Shown in pieces: positions 42,173-51,629 of a stretch of 64,000 nt of DNA. The position numbers and the translations under genes were made by a program. The notes under the pieces are model-generated. The model was not told the origin of the DNA. It did no database searches and saw only the letters and a list, made by a program, of their open reading frames with translations. Source of the stretch: GCA-2720975 sp964467985 (lineage in GTDB: Bacteria; Planctomycetota; UBA1135; GCA-002686595); the NCBI GenBank assembly GCA_964467985.1, contig CAYXTP010000009.1:124001-188000 (forward strand). Direction: 5' to 3'. Within the stretch, counting starts at the first letter, position 1. Every line of letters begins with the position of its first letter.

Positions 42173-45100
42173 ATGGTTTCCATGTCGCGTCTGTCTTCTT
42201 GCCTCGTCCTCGCGTTCCTTGTTTTGCCCGCAGCCGCTTATTCAGGTGGCGAAGAGGATAGCCGCGGCGCTGTACCTGAAGCCTTGCGCGCCGACCTGAT
42301 GCACCAGCGCTGGAGCGCTGCTCTAGATCGGCTGGGAAAACTCAGACACGACCAGCCCGCCGATGCAGACTTGTGGATCTACCTTTCGGCCGTGGCACGC
42401 GATCGGTCGGGACAAGACGAAGCTGCGCTGGCTCTGCTGCGAACCATAGAGAGCCAGTTCCCGGAGAGCGATTGGGTCCACAAGGCGCGCTTCCGGCAGG
42501 CCGAGATCCTGCGAGCGCGGGGGGACTTCGAAGCTGCGGAACGCATCTACGAGCAGGGCTTGGCTCGTTTGCGATCCAACGAACGCCAGGGCGAGCTCGG
42601 CGACATCTACTTGGGCTTCGCTGATGATTTGTCCACGCCACCCGAGGACGCGCGGCCCGATGAGGGGAACCTGGATTACGGCCGCGCCGTGGAGCTCTAC
42701 CGCAAGGTGCTGGAGCTGGACACGCCCCGCGATCGTCAAGACCGCGCCACCTTCCGAGCGGCTTGGTGCCTGGAGAAAATGGGCAACGCGAGCGGAGCGG
42801 TCCAGGCCTATGGCGCCTACCTCGACAAGTTCGCCGCTGAGCGACAACACCCCCTGCACCCGAACTTCCAACCTGGCACTCAGGTCTGGGAAGCGCGCTT
42901 GCGCCTGGGCATCAACGAGCAAGCCAATGGACAGGCAGCAGGCGCGCGGCGCACACTGGAAGACTTGTGCGTTGACTTGAGCGAGTTCCTGAGCGGGGCC
43001 GGAGTCGGGGAAGCAGAACGCGCCCAATTGACGGCCATGCATGGCCAGGCCCGCTACCGGGTCGCGCTGACCTACGGCAATGATCGCAACTCGTCCCTGC
43101 TGTCGATCACAAACCTCAAGTCCTTCCTGGAGGCCTTCCCCACTCACGAATGGGCCACGCGCGCTGCCTTCGAGATCGCCACGCGCTACCAGGGGGCCGG
43201 GTTTTGGAGTGAGGCGGTGGACGGCTACCGAGCCGTAGCCGAATGGCCGCGCCCGGCAGGGGCTGCCACGGAGGTGCTGGAAGAACACGCACGCCTGACG
43301 ACTCTCGCTCTCTACAGCCGGGGTGTCATCCTGCAGGGCCAAGAGCGCTTCGACGAAGCTGTCAGCGACTACGCTGAATACACGCGCAAGTACCCGAGCG
43401 GACCGAACTGGAGCGATTGCCAGCGAGGCATTGTGGATTGCGCCTATCAACGTGGTTCGGCACTCCGCAAGCGAGAACTGTTTGACGAAGCGCGGCAAGC
43501 TTGGGAGGTATTCTTGGCCGACCACCCCCTCGACGACCGCGTGCAGCAGGTGCAATTCGACCTCGGCTCACTACTCGTTGAGAAAGCAGCCCTGACAAGG
43601 GAAGGAGACGAGGAAGCCGATGTGAGCGAGACTCTGCAGGCTGCGGTGACCCGCTGGCTGCGGCTGGCAGACAAGTACCCCGGCAGTCAACACGCTAGCC
43701 AAGCCCTGTACATGAGTGGCCTGCAGTTGGAGCTGGAACTCGACGACCTTGCGCGCGCCATCGAGGTCTACCGACGTTGCGACTTCGGTCCGAGCGCCGG
43801 TGCGGCCCAGGCGCGCCTGGCAGGCATGACTGAACCCAGCCTCGATCTACGTACGGAGCGAATTTGGCGCAGCAACGAGACGCCACGCGTGTCATTGCGC
43901 CTGCGCAACATCGAGGAGTACGAGGTCAAGCTCTACCGACTCGACCTGGAGGCCTACTTCCGTAAGCACCTGACACATCGCAACATCGAAGATCTGGACC
44001 TGGACTTAATCGCACCTGATGAACGGCGTGAAGAAAGCGTCGAGAACTATCGCGAGTACGCGCCCTTGGAACGTGACGTGGAACTCGACTTCGACGGTCC
44101 AGGTGTGTGGGCTGTGGCCGTCACCGCGGGTGAGCTGCGATCCACAACTCTCGTTGTGCGTAGCGATGTGGAAATCATCGTCAAGAGTTCGAGGCGCGAG
44201 GTGTTCGTGTTTGCCCAGGACATGCGCCTCGGCCAACCGGCTCCGGGTGTGCAGGTCCTGGTGGGCATTCCCCAGGGAGAGGATCAGTCCATTCTCGAAC
44301 AACTGACTACGGGCGAAGACGGAATCGCGCGACTCGAGCTGGATGCCCTGCTCGACGCCAGTGAGTTGCGCCTGCTCGCGCTGCGCGACGGACACTTTGC
44401 ATCGAATGGCCTGACCCTGCAGGGCCTCAACCTTTCCCAGGGGCTGAGTCCCCGCGCCCACATCACCACGGACCGCACTGCCTACCAACCGGGTGACAGC
44501 GTTCGTCTGCGCGCGATCGTGCGCGAAGTGCAGGCGGGTTCGTTTACTTTCCGTGAAGGCGACGTGTACCGGGTCAGCGTTCTCGACTCACGTGGGCGAC
44601 CGCTCTTCAACAAGGGCCTGCCCTTGTCTGCCTATGGCACTCTGAATCACGCCTTTGCCCTACCGGCCCAAGCACCCCTGGGACAGTACTCGGTGTTGGT
44701 GGAGGGTCCCACCCTGCCGCGCACCAGCGGCACGTTTCAGGTGGACGAGTACCAACTGCAAAAAGTCGAACTGACCTTCGAGCACGAGCGCTCCGTGTTC
44801 TACCGCGGCGAAGAGATCGAGATCACCGCCCAGGCCCGTTTCTACTACGGGGAGCCCGTGATCTCTAGCCCCCTGGTCGTCACACTGCCCGATGGTCGCC
44901 AGGTGGACATGGAAACCGATGCCGATGGCCAGGCGCAGTTCACGATCCAGACGCGGGACTTCCCAAACGAGGGGCCGCTCCACTTCCGCGCTCACCTCAG
45001 AGCGGAAAACGTCTCCACTGCGGGGCAAGTCTATCTGGCAACCCGCGGATTCAGGACCCAGTTGACGACGGACAAGGACGTCGTCTTGGCCGGGGACAGC

Positions 45101-48100
45101 TTTGCGGTCAACGTCAAGACCACAACTGCGGACGGAGAAGGGTGTTCGAGAGAACTGCACTTGGCCGTCCTGCAACGGCGCTCCCGCTGGGGCGGCACCT
45201 GGGCTGAGGACGTGATCGAAGAGAAGACCCTCCAGACAGCTGAGGACGGTACGGCCCTTTGGACCCTGGCTCTTGAGAAGGGCGGACAGTACATCCTGCG
45301 CGCGACTGGTGAGGACCGCTTTGGAAACACGATCAGCGCGGAGCACGCCCTATTCGTGTCTGGATCGGACGACTCCGTGCGCCTTCGCATGTTGACCGAC
45401 TCGACGCAGACAGAAGTGGGCCAGACCCTCTCCTTGGACCTCTTGAACCGCGCAGGTCCTGGATTGGCACTGATCACCTTCGAAGGAGAGTCGATCATCG
45501 ACTATCGCCTGGTTCAACTCGCATCCGATCACAACGAGATCGAGCTCGAGGTCGATGACAAGCACTTCCCCAATTTCCGGGTTTCGGCTGCCTTCATGCT
45601 GGGCAACGAGTTCTTTGAGGCCGCCACGGATCTCGAAGTGGAGCGGGCATTGACGGTCAAAGTAACCCCCGCTCAAGAGACGGTTCAACCAGGAGAGTCC
45701 TTGCGCGTGGATATTGAAGTCACGGACCAACTAGGCCGACCCGTCGAAGCTGAGCTCTGCTTGGCGATCGTCGACGCGGCCCTCTTTCATCGGTTCCCCG
45801 ACAACGCCCCGGCGATGGTGTCGTTCTTCGAGCAGGGGGCCCACCGGGACGCGGGCCTGCGCACGGCGACTTCTTGCACGTTCAGCTATCAGGGCCGGAC
45901 GGTGCGCGTGGACGAGGACATCCTCGCAGAGAATCTCCGCCGCGCGGGTGAGGCCCAGTGGGCCGAGGATATGGAACAGACCGTGGATCGACTTCGGGGA
46001 CTGGGCTACGCAGCAAGAGATGGGGTGGCTTCCCAAGAAAGGAGAAATGCGTTCCGATCCCAAGTCAGTGGCGGCCTGCAGCTAAACGAACCCACGGCGG
46101 TGACCAACCTGGGCGTTCAATTGGACACTAAGGCTCTGGGGAAGCTCGCCGAGCTAGGGTACGCGGGTGGCGGCGGGGGTGGTGACGCGGTCGTCTCCGA
46201 TAGCCTCCCCAACTCCCGCTCCTTTGGCCGCGAACGCGGTCGCTACGACCTGCACAGCAAGAAATCCAAAGCGGACCGGGGCCTAGCCTCTGACCCTTTG
46301 ATGTTCGACGCTGACACGGCCTTCTGGTCACCCGCCGTGGTCACCGACGATCAAGGTCGGGCCAGCCTCGACATCACTCTGCCGGAGAAGGCAACCCGCT
46401 GGCGTATCACGGGGCGCGGCGTAAGCACCTCCACGCTTGTTGGAGAAACGCGTTCCACGTTCGTCACACGCTCCGACTTCTTCGTTGAGTTGATCGTGCC
46501 CGCCTCTTGTGTGGAGGGCGACGCCCCGCGCATTCGCGCCCGCGTCCACAACCTCACGGGCGAGGAAGGCACGGCCCGCCTGTCGTTACGAGTCAGCACC
46601 GACGAGGGCATCCGGGTCGTTCCCGCCGAGATCGAATTGGGCACGGGAGCCTTGGTGGACTACACCTTCCCCGCCCTCGAAGCCCTACCCGCTTCCAATC
46701 ACACCCTCGAACTGTCCGCCGATGTGCGACTCGCTAGCGGAGACCGCATCGAGAGCCGCACGCGCGAAGACATGTCCGTGCGGCCCTGGGGTTTGGAGTT
46801 CAGTTCCTCCCACAGTGGGCCTATTGCCGATTCAAGCACCTTCTGGCTGGAGCTGCCCGGGGGCCGCAAGTACGGCGAACGCAAGCTGGATCTCTACGTC
46901 GGACCCAGTCTCAACCGCTGGCTCATCGATGAGGCCTTTGGCCGCCTGGGGTTCCTGCAATCGAACCTGCACCTCGGGGGCGTGTCTCAATCGGCTACGG
47001 CCGCCGATCTGCGCGGCGCCTTGGCGGTCCTGGCCAACTTGGGCCGAAGCGGGCGCCGCGGGCATCCCGAGTACGCCGCCCTGCACTCTCGCGCCCAAGG
47101 TCTGGCCGCCAGCCTGGTCGCTTCCCAACGCAATGACGGTGGCTGGCGCTGGCTTGGGAGAGGCGGTCGTTCGACAGCGCAAACGAGTGCCGACGTCCTG
47201 ATCGCACTGGGCGCAGCCCGCAATGAAGGTCTGGAGTTGCCTCCCAACACAATCAACTCGGCGGTGAGCTATCTGCAGAAGTCATTCCAAGCGCTGCCCG
47301 GTCGGACTGACGAGCTCAAGGCAACCCTCACGCACGCCCTCGCCTCCGTCGGCCAAGGTGATTTTGGCGCGGCCAATCGACTCTTCCGGGAACGCAACCA
47401 ACTATCGCCCGCCGCCCTCGCCCACCTGTGTCTGGCCTTTGTGCACATGCAGCGCGATCCGATGGCGGCAGAAGTGGCGCGTCTACTCGAAGCGGAGATG
47501 GAAGTGTCCAGCAACGCAAATGCTGCTGCACCCGAGGCCTTCTGTTCCGTCAGCGGCAACAAAGGCTGGAGCCGTTCACGCCTGGGCATGACGGCCTTGG
47601 CCTTGTCCGCCCTGCAGCAGTCCCTGCCCAGTTCGCCCAAGATCGGCGAAGCTGCCAACTATCTCCTCTCCCACCGTCCCTGGGCTGCGGACGCCGGTCG
47701 CGGTCTTGCCGTGGTGGCCATGGCGGAGCAGTCGCGCAATGCTGACCGACCCCAGGATGACGCTGTCATTCGAGTCCAGGTCGCGGGTTTGGAGGCCGAG
47801 AGGATCGAACTCAAGGCGCGCGGGACGGGCAGGTTCTTGTCCATCCCCCTAGGAGAAGTGGGTGACAGGCGCGTGCGTGTCGATCTGCAGCGGACGGGCG
47901 GTGGACAGCCGCAATTCAGCGCAGTGCTAACCGGCTTCTCCACGTCCATTCAAAAATCGCGCAGAGGCGAGCAGGCCTTCCGGCTAACGCTTGAGCACTA
48001 CCTGGCCAAGGCTCCGTTGTTCGACGGCCGCGCGCTGCCTACGGGCTTCGGGGTGCTGCGCAGTTACGAGAGCCAGTGGCGCAACATGGTCAAGACTTTG

Positions 48101-50221
48101 GAGAGCGGATCCCTGACCCAGGTGCAACTGTTCATGCAGCGAGACGATGTCCAGGCGCAGGAAGACGCTGACTACCTCGTGCTCGAAGTCCCGCTGCCCG
48201 CCGGGGCGCGGCTCCTGGAAGGTAGTTTACAGGGAGGTCTCGGTACCCATGAAGTCCGCGGGGGATCCATCTTCGTCCCCATCGGTCCCATGCGCGGTGC
48301 CGCCGCGATTACCTTCGATCTTGTGGGAGCCATTGCGGGGGACTACAGGGTTCTGCCGCCCGTTCTGCGCAGCGCGTACGAACCGGAACGCTTCGCCATT
48401 GGAGACAGCCACCAGCTCACCGTGTTGCAAAAAGGTGAGAGCAGTTCAGACGAGTACCGCCCCACTCCCGACGAGCTATTTCACCACGGGCGCGAACTCT
48501 ATCGGGCCGGTGCCTCCGACTTGGCCCACGAGAAGCTCAGCGCCTTGTACGACGGGTTCGGCTCGATCATGCGTGATGGCCAGCTCAAGGAAACGGCCAA
48601 CATGCTCCTGTACCTGTCGATCGGCCGCAATGACCCGAGTGCTATCGTGAAGTACTTCGAAGTAATCAAGGAGAAGGACCCGCAGCTCTATATTCCGTTC
48701 GAAGAGGTCGTGGCAATTGGGCGCGCGTACCGGGAGCTCGGTGAATTCGAGCGCGCCCTTCTGATCTTCGTTGCAACCATCGAGGAGACTTTCGGCAAGG
48801 ACCTCAAGGTCGCAGGGGCCCTGCGCGAACAGGGCGAGCGAGCGGGAGCACTCGATACGCTCGAACAGCTCTGTCGAGAATACCCGGATACATCCAACGT
48901 GATCGACACATGGTTGACGCTCTCCGACGAGATGCTCTTGGCGGCCAAGGACGCACACCGAGATCCTGGGCTGAAGAAGGCCGGGCGCACGCGGGCCAGC
49001 CTGACCGAGGATGGGATCCTGCTACTGCGACGCCTCTTGGCCATGCATCCAACGGGCCCCTCGACTCCTGCTGCCGGCCTGAACCTGGTCAGCGCCTATC
49101 TCGCGCTTGAAGATCGTGAGACGACCTCGGCCCTGGCTGGGGACATGGCCACGCTCTTCGAAGATCCCCGCTATGCGGACGCCTTCCTGTACACGCGGGC
49201 CGTTGCTGAGTGGCACCTCGATCGTGAGGAGGAGTCCATCCGGTTGTTGGAGCGGATCGTGGACGCTGAATACAAAGACGAGCGCGGGAATGTCTCCCAT
49301 TCGGAGAACCGCGACCTGGCTCTCTACATCCTGGGGCAGATCTACCACGCGCGGCGCGACCCGGATCGAGCGAGCGAGTACTACGAGCGCGTTGAGGGTC
49401 TGTTCTCCGATGCGGCCGAAGCCCTGGCCGGGTTCGCCGAGCGCCGGCTGGCCCTGGATGAAATTACCACCGCCCAACCCGGCGAGGCACCGGTTCTGAC
49501 CCTGCACCACAAGAACTTGGAGCGGGTCGAAATCCTGGTCTACAAAGTGGATCTGATGACCCTCTACCTGCGGGAGAAGAACCTCACGAATGTGACGTCC
49601 ATCAACCTGGCGGGAATTTCTCCAACCCTACGCCAGACTGTCGAGCTCCGTTCCGGCAACACGCTGCGTGAAGAGCAAACCGAAGCCCGTCTGGACCTGA
49701 CCGACCCGGGGGCGTACCTCGTGATTTGCCGAGGCATGAGCCTGCACACGTCGGGTCTGGTGCTGATCACCCAACTGGAATTGGACGTGCATGCCGACCA
49801 GCAGTCGGGCCGCATCCGGGTGCAGGCCACGAGCACCGAAGACCAGCGCTACTTGCACGAAGTCGACGTGCGCGTCATCGGCTCGGGCAACAACTCCTTC
49901 ACCTCAGGCGAAACGGACCCGAGAGGCATCTTCGTCGCGGACGGAGTGCGTGGAGCAGCAACCGTGATTGCCAAACATGGAGAATCCCACTACGCATTCC
50001 ACCGCGGCACTCAATTGCTGGCCCAGGCGCCCGCTCCCAGCAGGCGACCCGCTGAGCAGACGCTCCAGATGGGTGATTCCTTCGGCGCCCAGATGGGAAC
50101 CGAGGCCTACTTCTCGAACGTGATGGGCATGAACCGCGCAATCCAAGGACAACGCGGTGGAAAATTACAGGAGATGATGCAGAGGGAACGAAAAGGAGTT
50201 CAGGTTTTGTCGGTCAAGTAG
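42173..50221 (+). CDS. Giant alpha-2-macroglobulin-like protein with two TPR plus MG modules, no thioester
   Basis: A 2682-aa exported protein with a signal peptide (VLAFLVLPAAAYS) and ATG at 42173 with AGGA 6 nt upstream. In order: TPR-like helices (about 35-560), a first macroglobulin-like module (about 562-760), MG strands (HITTDRTAYQPGDSV at about 764, on to 1240), an insert with Gly6 (1270-1345), the A2M domain (AFWSPAVVTDDQGRA, from about 1376), an alpha/alpha barrel in the thioester-domain place (1585-1850), a beta domain (1870-2090), a second TPR block (2103-2430) and a second MG-like module (2439-2640). The CxEQ thioester is absent. Bacterial relatives act as periplasmic protease traps. 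Without the thioester it may trap non-covalently or be structural. A sulfatase-family lipoprotein follows 30 nt later. Confidence 0.85.
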   Translation: MVSMSRLSSCLVLAFLVLPAAAYSGGEEDSRGAVPEALRADLMHQRWSAALDRLGKLRHDQPADADLWIYLSAVARDRSGQDEAALALLRTIESQFPESDWVHKARFRQAEILRARGDFEAAERIYEQGLARLRSNERQGELGDIYLGFADDLSTPPEDARPDEGNLDYGRAVELYRKVLELDTPRDRQDRATFRAAWCLEKMGNASGAVQAYGAYLDKFAAERQHPLHPNFQPGTQVWEARLRLGINEQANGQAAGARRTLEDLCVDLSEFLSGAGVGEAERAQLTAMHGQARYRVALTYGNDRNSSLLSITNLKSFLEAFPTHEWATRAAFEIATRYQGAGFWSEAVDGYRAVAEWPRPAGAATEVLEEHARLTTLALYSRGVILQGQERFDEAVSDYAEYTRKYPSGPNWSDCQRGIVDCAYQRGSALRKRELFDEARQAWEVFLADHPLDDRVQQVQFDLGSLLVEKAALTREGDEEADVSETLQAAVTRWLRLADKYPGSQHASQALYMSGLQLELELDDLARAIEVYRRCDFGPSAGAAQARLAGMTEPSLDLRTERIWRSNETPRVSLRLRNIEEYEVKLYRLDLEAYFRKHLTHRNIEDLDLDLIAPDERREESVENYREYAPLERDVELDFDGPGVWAVAVTAGELRSTTLVVRSDVEIIVKSSRREVFVFAQDMRLGQPAPGVQVLVGIPQGEDQSILEQLTTGEDGIARLELDALLDASELRLLALRDGHFASNGLTLQGLNLSQGLSPRAHITTDRTAYQPGDSVRLRAIVREVQAGSFTFREGDVYRVSVLDSRGRPLFNKGLPLSAYGTLNHAFALPAQAPLGQYSVLVEGPTLPRTSGTFQVDEYQLQKVELTFEHERSVFYRGEEIEITAQARFYYGEPVISSPLVVTLPDGRQVDMETDADGQAQFTIQTRDFPNEGPLHFRAHLRAENVSTAGQVYLATRGFRTQLTTDKDVVLAGDSFAVNVKTTTADGEGCSRELHLAVLQRRSRWGGTWAEDVIEEKTLQTAEDGTALWTLALEKGGQYILRATGEDRFGNTISAEHALFVSGSDDSVRLRMLTDSTQTEVGQTLSLDLLNRAGPGLALITFEGESIIDYRLVQLASDHNEIELEVDDKHFPNFRVSAAFMLGNEFFEAATDLEVERALTVKVTPAQETVQPGESLRVDIEVTDQLGRPVEAELCLAIVDAALFHRFPDNAPAMVSFFEQGAHRDAGLRTATSCTFSYQGRTVRVDEDILAENLRRAGEAQWAEDMEQTVDRLRGLGYAARDGVASQERRNAFRSQVSGGLQLNEPTAVTNLGVQLDTKALGKLAELGYAGGGGGGDAVVSDSLPNSRSFGRERGRYDLHSKKSKADRGLASDPLMFDADTAFWSPAVVTDDQGRASLDITLPEKATRWRITGRGVSTSTLVGETRSTFVTRSDFFVELIVPASCVEGDAPRIRARVHNLTGEEGTARLSLRVSTDEGIRVVPAEIELGTGALVDYTFPALEALPASNHTLELSADVRLASGDRIESRTREDMSVRPWGLEFSSSHSGPIADSSTFWLELPGGRKYGERKLDLYVGPSLNRWLIDEAFGRLGFLQSNLHLGGVSQSATAADLRGALAVLANLGRSGRRGHPEYAALHSRAQGLAASLVASQRNDGGWRWLGRGGRSTAQTSADVLIALGAARNEGLELPPNTINSAVSYLQKSFQALPGRTDELKATLTHALASVGQGDFGAANRLFRERNQLSPAALAHLCLAFVHMQRDPMAAEVARLLEAEMEVSSNANAAAPEAFCSVSGNKGWSRSRLGMTALALSALQQSLPSSPKIGEAANYLLSHRPWAADAGRGLAVVAMAEQSRNADRPQDDAVIRVQVAGLEAERIELKARGTGRFLSIPLGEVGDRRVRVDLQRTGGGQPQFSAVLTGFSTSIQKSRRGEQAFRLTLEHYLAKAPLFDGRALPTGFGVLRSYESQWRNMVKTLESGSLTQVQLFMQRDDVQAQEDADYLVLEVPLPAGARLLEGSLQGGLGTHEVRGGSIFVPIGPMRGAAAITFDLVGAIAGDYRVLPPVLRSAYEPERFAIGDSHQLTVLQKGESSSDEYRPTPDELFHHGRELYRAGASDLAHEKLSALYDGFGSIMRDGQLKETANMLLYLSIGRNDPSAIVKYFEVIKEKDPQLYIPFEEVVAIGRAYRELGEFERALLIFVATIEETFGKDLKVAGALREQGERAGALDTLEQLCREYPDTSNVIDTWLTLSDEMLLAAKDAHRDPGLKKAGRTRASLTEDGILLLRRLLAMHPTGPSTPAAGLNLVSAYLALEDRETTSALAGDMATLFEDPRYADAFLYTRAVAEWHLDREEESIRLLERIVDAEYKDERGNVSHSENRDLALYILGQIYHARRDPDRASEYYERVEGLFSDAAEALAGFAERRLALDEITTAQPGEAPVLTLHHKNLERVEILVYKVDLMTLYLREKNLTNVTSINLAGISPTLRQTVELRSGNTLREEQTEARLDLTDPGAYLVICRGMSLHTSGLVLITQLELDVHADQQSGRIRVQATSTEDQRYLHEVDVRVIGSGNNSFTSGETDPRGIFVADGVRGAATVIAKHGESHYAFHRGTQLLAQAPAPSRRPAEQTLQMGDSFGAQMGTEAYFSNVMGMNRAIQGQRGGKLQEMMQRERKGVQVLSVK

Positions 50222-50251
50222 GGATACTCTGCCGCCCAGCCGTCTCCCGCC

Positions 50252-51625
50252 ATGACCCACTCTCTCCGTATGCCTCCTCTCCGGTCGCTGCAACTGATTG
50301 CCCTTGGATTGCTGGGGGGCTGCGGGGGCGACTCCAGTCCGGGGAGTGGGCCACAGAACTCGATTCAGCCTCCCGATGTTGTGGTCATCCTCTTGGACAC
50401 ATTGAGAGCCGACGTGCTCAGTTTCTATGGGGCTGAAGAAGAGCGGGCCCCCTATTTGGCCCAACTCGCGGCGGGCGGCACCGTGTTCGAGAACGCCTTC
50501 TCAACCTCCACGTGGACCGCGCCCTCAACGGCTTCGATGCTGACGGGCGTGTATCCCGATAGGCACGGGGTGACGCGTGGGTTCTTGGCGCAATTCCGCG
50601 AAGGTGACGCGGTCAGCGAGGAAGTGCTGGGACAGATGGAACTGCTAGCCATTTCGTCGGATGTGCCCACCATGGCTGAGCGCTTCAAGCAGGCTGGGTA
50701 CAACACCTTTGCTTTGGCGTCGAACGTGAACATTGGCCCGGAAATGGCCTTCGACCGGGGCTTTGACGAGTTCGAACGGCACGATCTGGAACCGGCCAAG
50801 TTCCTTCGTGACCGCCTACTGGCCATGCGCTCACGCATCGAAGCAACCGACGCTCCCAGCTTCCTGTACTTGCATTTCAACGATGTGCACAAGCCCTATG
50901 AGCGTCGGCTGCGATTCTATCGACCCGGCGAAAACAGGGATGAGACGGCCGAATACCTGGAGCGCTATCGCAGCGAGCTTGGCTACCTCGACAGTTTCCT
51001 TGCGCGCATCCACAAGGCCATGGGCTTCGACGACGACACGCTAATTGTCGTGGTCGCCGATCACGGCGAGGAGTTCCGCGAACACGGTCAGCTGTATCAC
51101 GAATTCACGCTGCACGTGGAGCTGAATCACATCCCGTTTCTGATCCGTGCGCCTGGCCTGCGGGTCGCTCCGGGACGTGTTCGCGAGAACGTCTCGCTGA
51201 TCGACGTCGTCCCCACCATTTTTGACCTGATCGGCTTGCAGGCACCGGCTGATTTGGATGGCCGCTCACTGGCTCCATTTTGCCGCAGCGAGGACAAGCG
51301 CAAGGGCCTGCGCGCTGAAAGCGAAGCCCTCACCCAGCGCCCCCTGATCTTGCACCGCTTCGAAGACGGCGAGCACTTGTGGGGCGTGATTCTCGACAAT
51401 TGGAAGTTGATCCAGTCCCATCTGGGAGTCTTGCTCTACAACCTCGCTGAGGATCCTGAGGAGCAAAACAACATAGCGGATAGCCACATGCCGCTCGTAC
51501 AGCAACTCATCGCGCACCTTGATGAGCACCGCAACCGCGGGTCCAATCCCCAGTCCATGCGTACCCAGGTCGACATCGACCAGGATCTGCTCGATCGCCT
51601 CAAAGCAATCGGATACGTCAAGTAG
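50252..51625 (+). CDS. Sulfatase-family lipoprotein with Thr in the nucleophile position
   Basis: A 457-aa lipoprotein (lipobox LLGGC, C24) of the alkaline-phosphatase superfamily. The metal Asp residues are D49 and D54 (LLDTLRADVL), and the second metal site VVADHGEEFREHG (D270, H271) is intact. The CxPSR nucleophile motif reads TAPST (89-93), so Thr89 stands where the formylglycine Cys would be. That resembles phospho-transferases of the same superfamily more than classical sulfatases. The end RLKAIGYVK is a common tail of this family. It lies 30 nt after the macroglobulin-like gene, so the two are likely cotranscribed. Confidence 0.85.
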   Translation: MTHSLRMPPLRSLQLIALGLLGGCGGDSSPGSGPQNSIQPPDVVVILLDTLRADVLSFYGAEEERAPYLAQLAAGGTVFENAFSTSTWTAPSTASMLTGVYPDRHGVTRGFLAQFREGDAVSEEVLGQMELLAISSDVPTMAERFKQAGYNTFALASNVNIGPEMAFDRGFDEFERHDLEPAKFLRDRLLAMRSRIEATDAPSFLYLHFNDVHKPYERRLRFYRPGENRDETAEYLERYRSELGYLDSFLARIHKAMGFDDDTLIVVVADHGEEFREHGQLYHEFTLHVELNHIPFLIRAPGLRVAPGRVRENVSLIDVVPTIFDLIGLQAPADLDGRSLAPFCRSEDKRKGLRAESEALTQRPLILHRFEDGEHLWGVILDNWKLIQSHLGVLLYNLAEDPEEQNNIADSHMPLVQQLIAHLDEHRNRGSNPQSMRTQVDIDQDLLDRLKAIGYVK

Positions 51626-51629
51626 CGGG

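Noticed and set aside
42323..43555. A 410-codon frame on the minus strand inside the macroglobulin-like gene
   Set aside because: Antisense shadow of the TPR region; no domain motif and no ribosome site.
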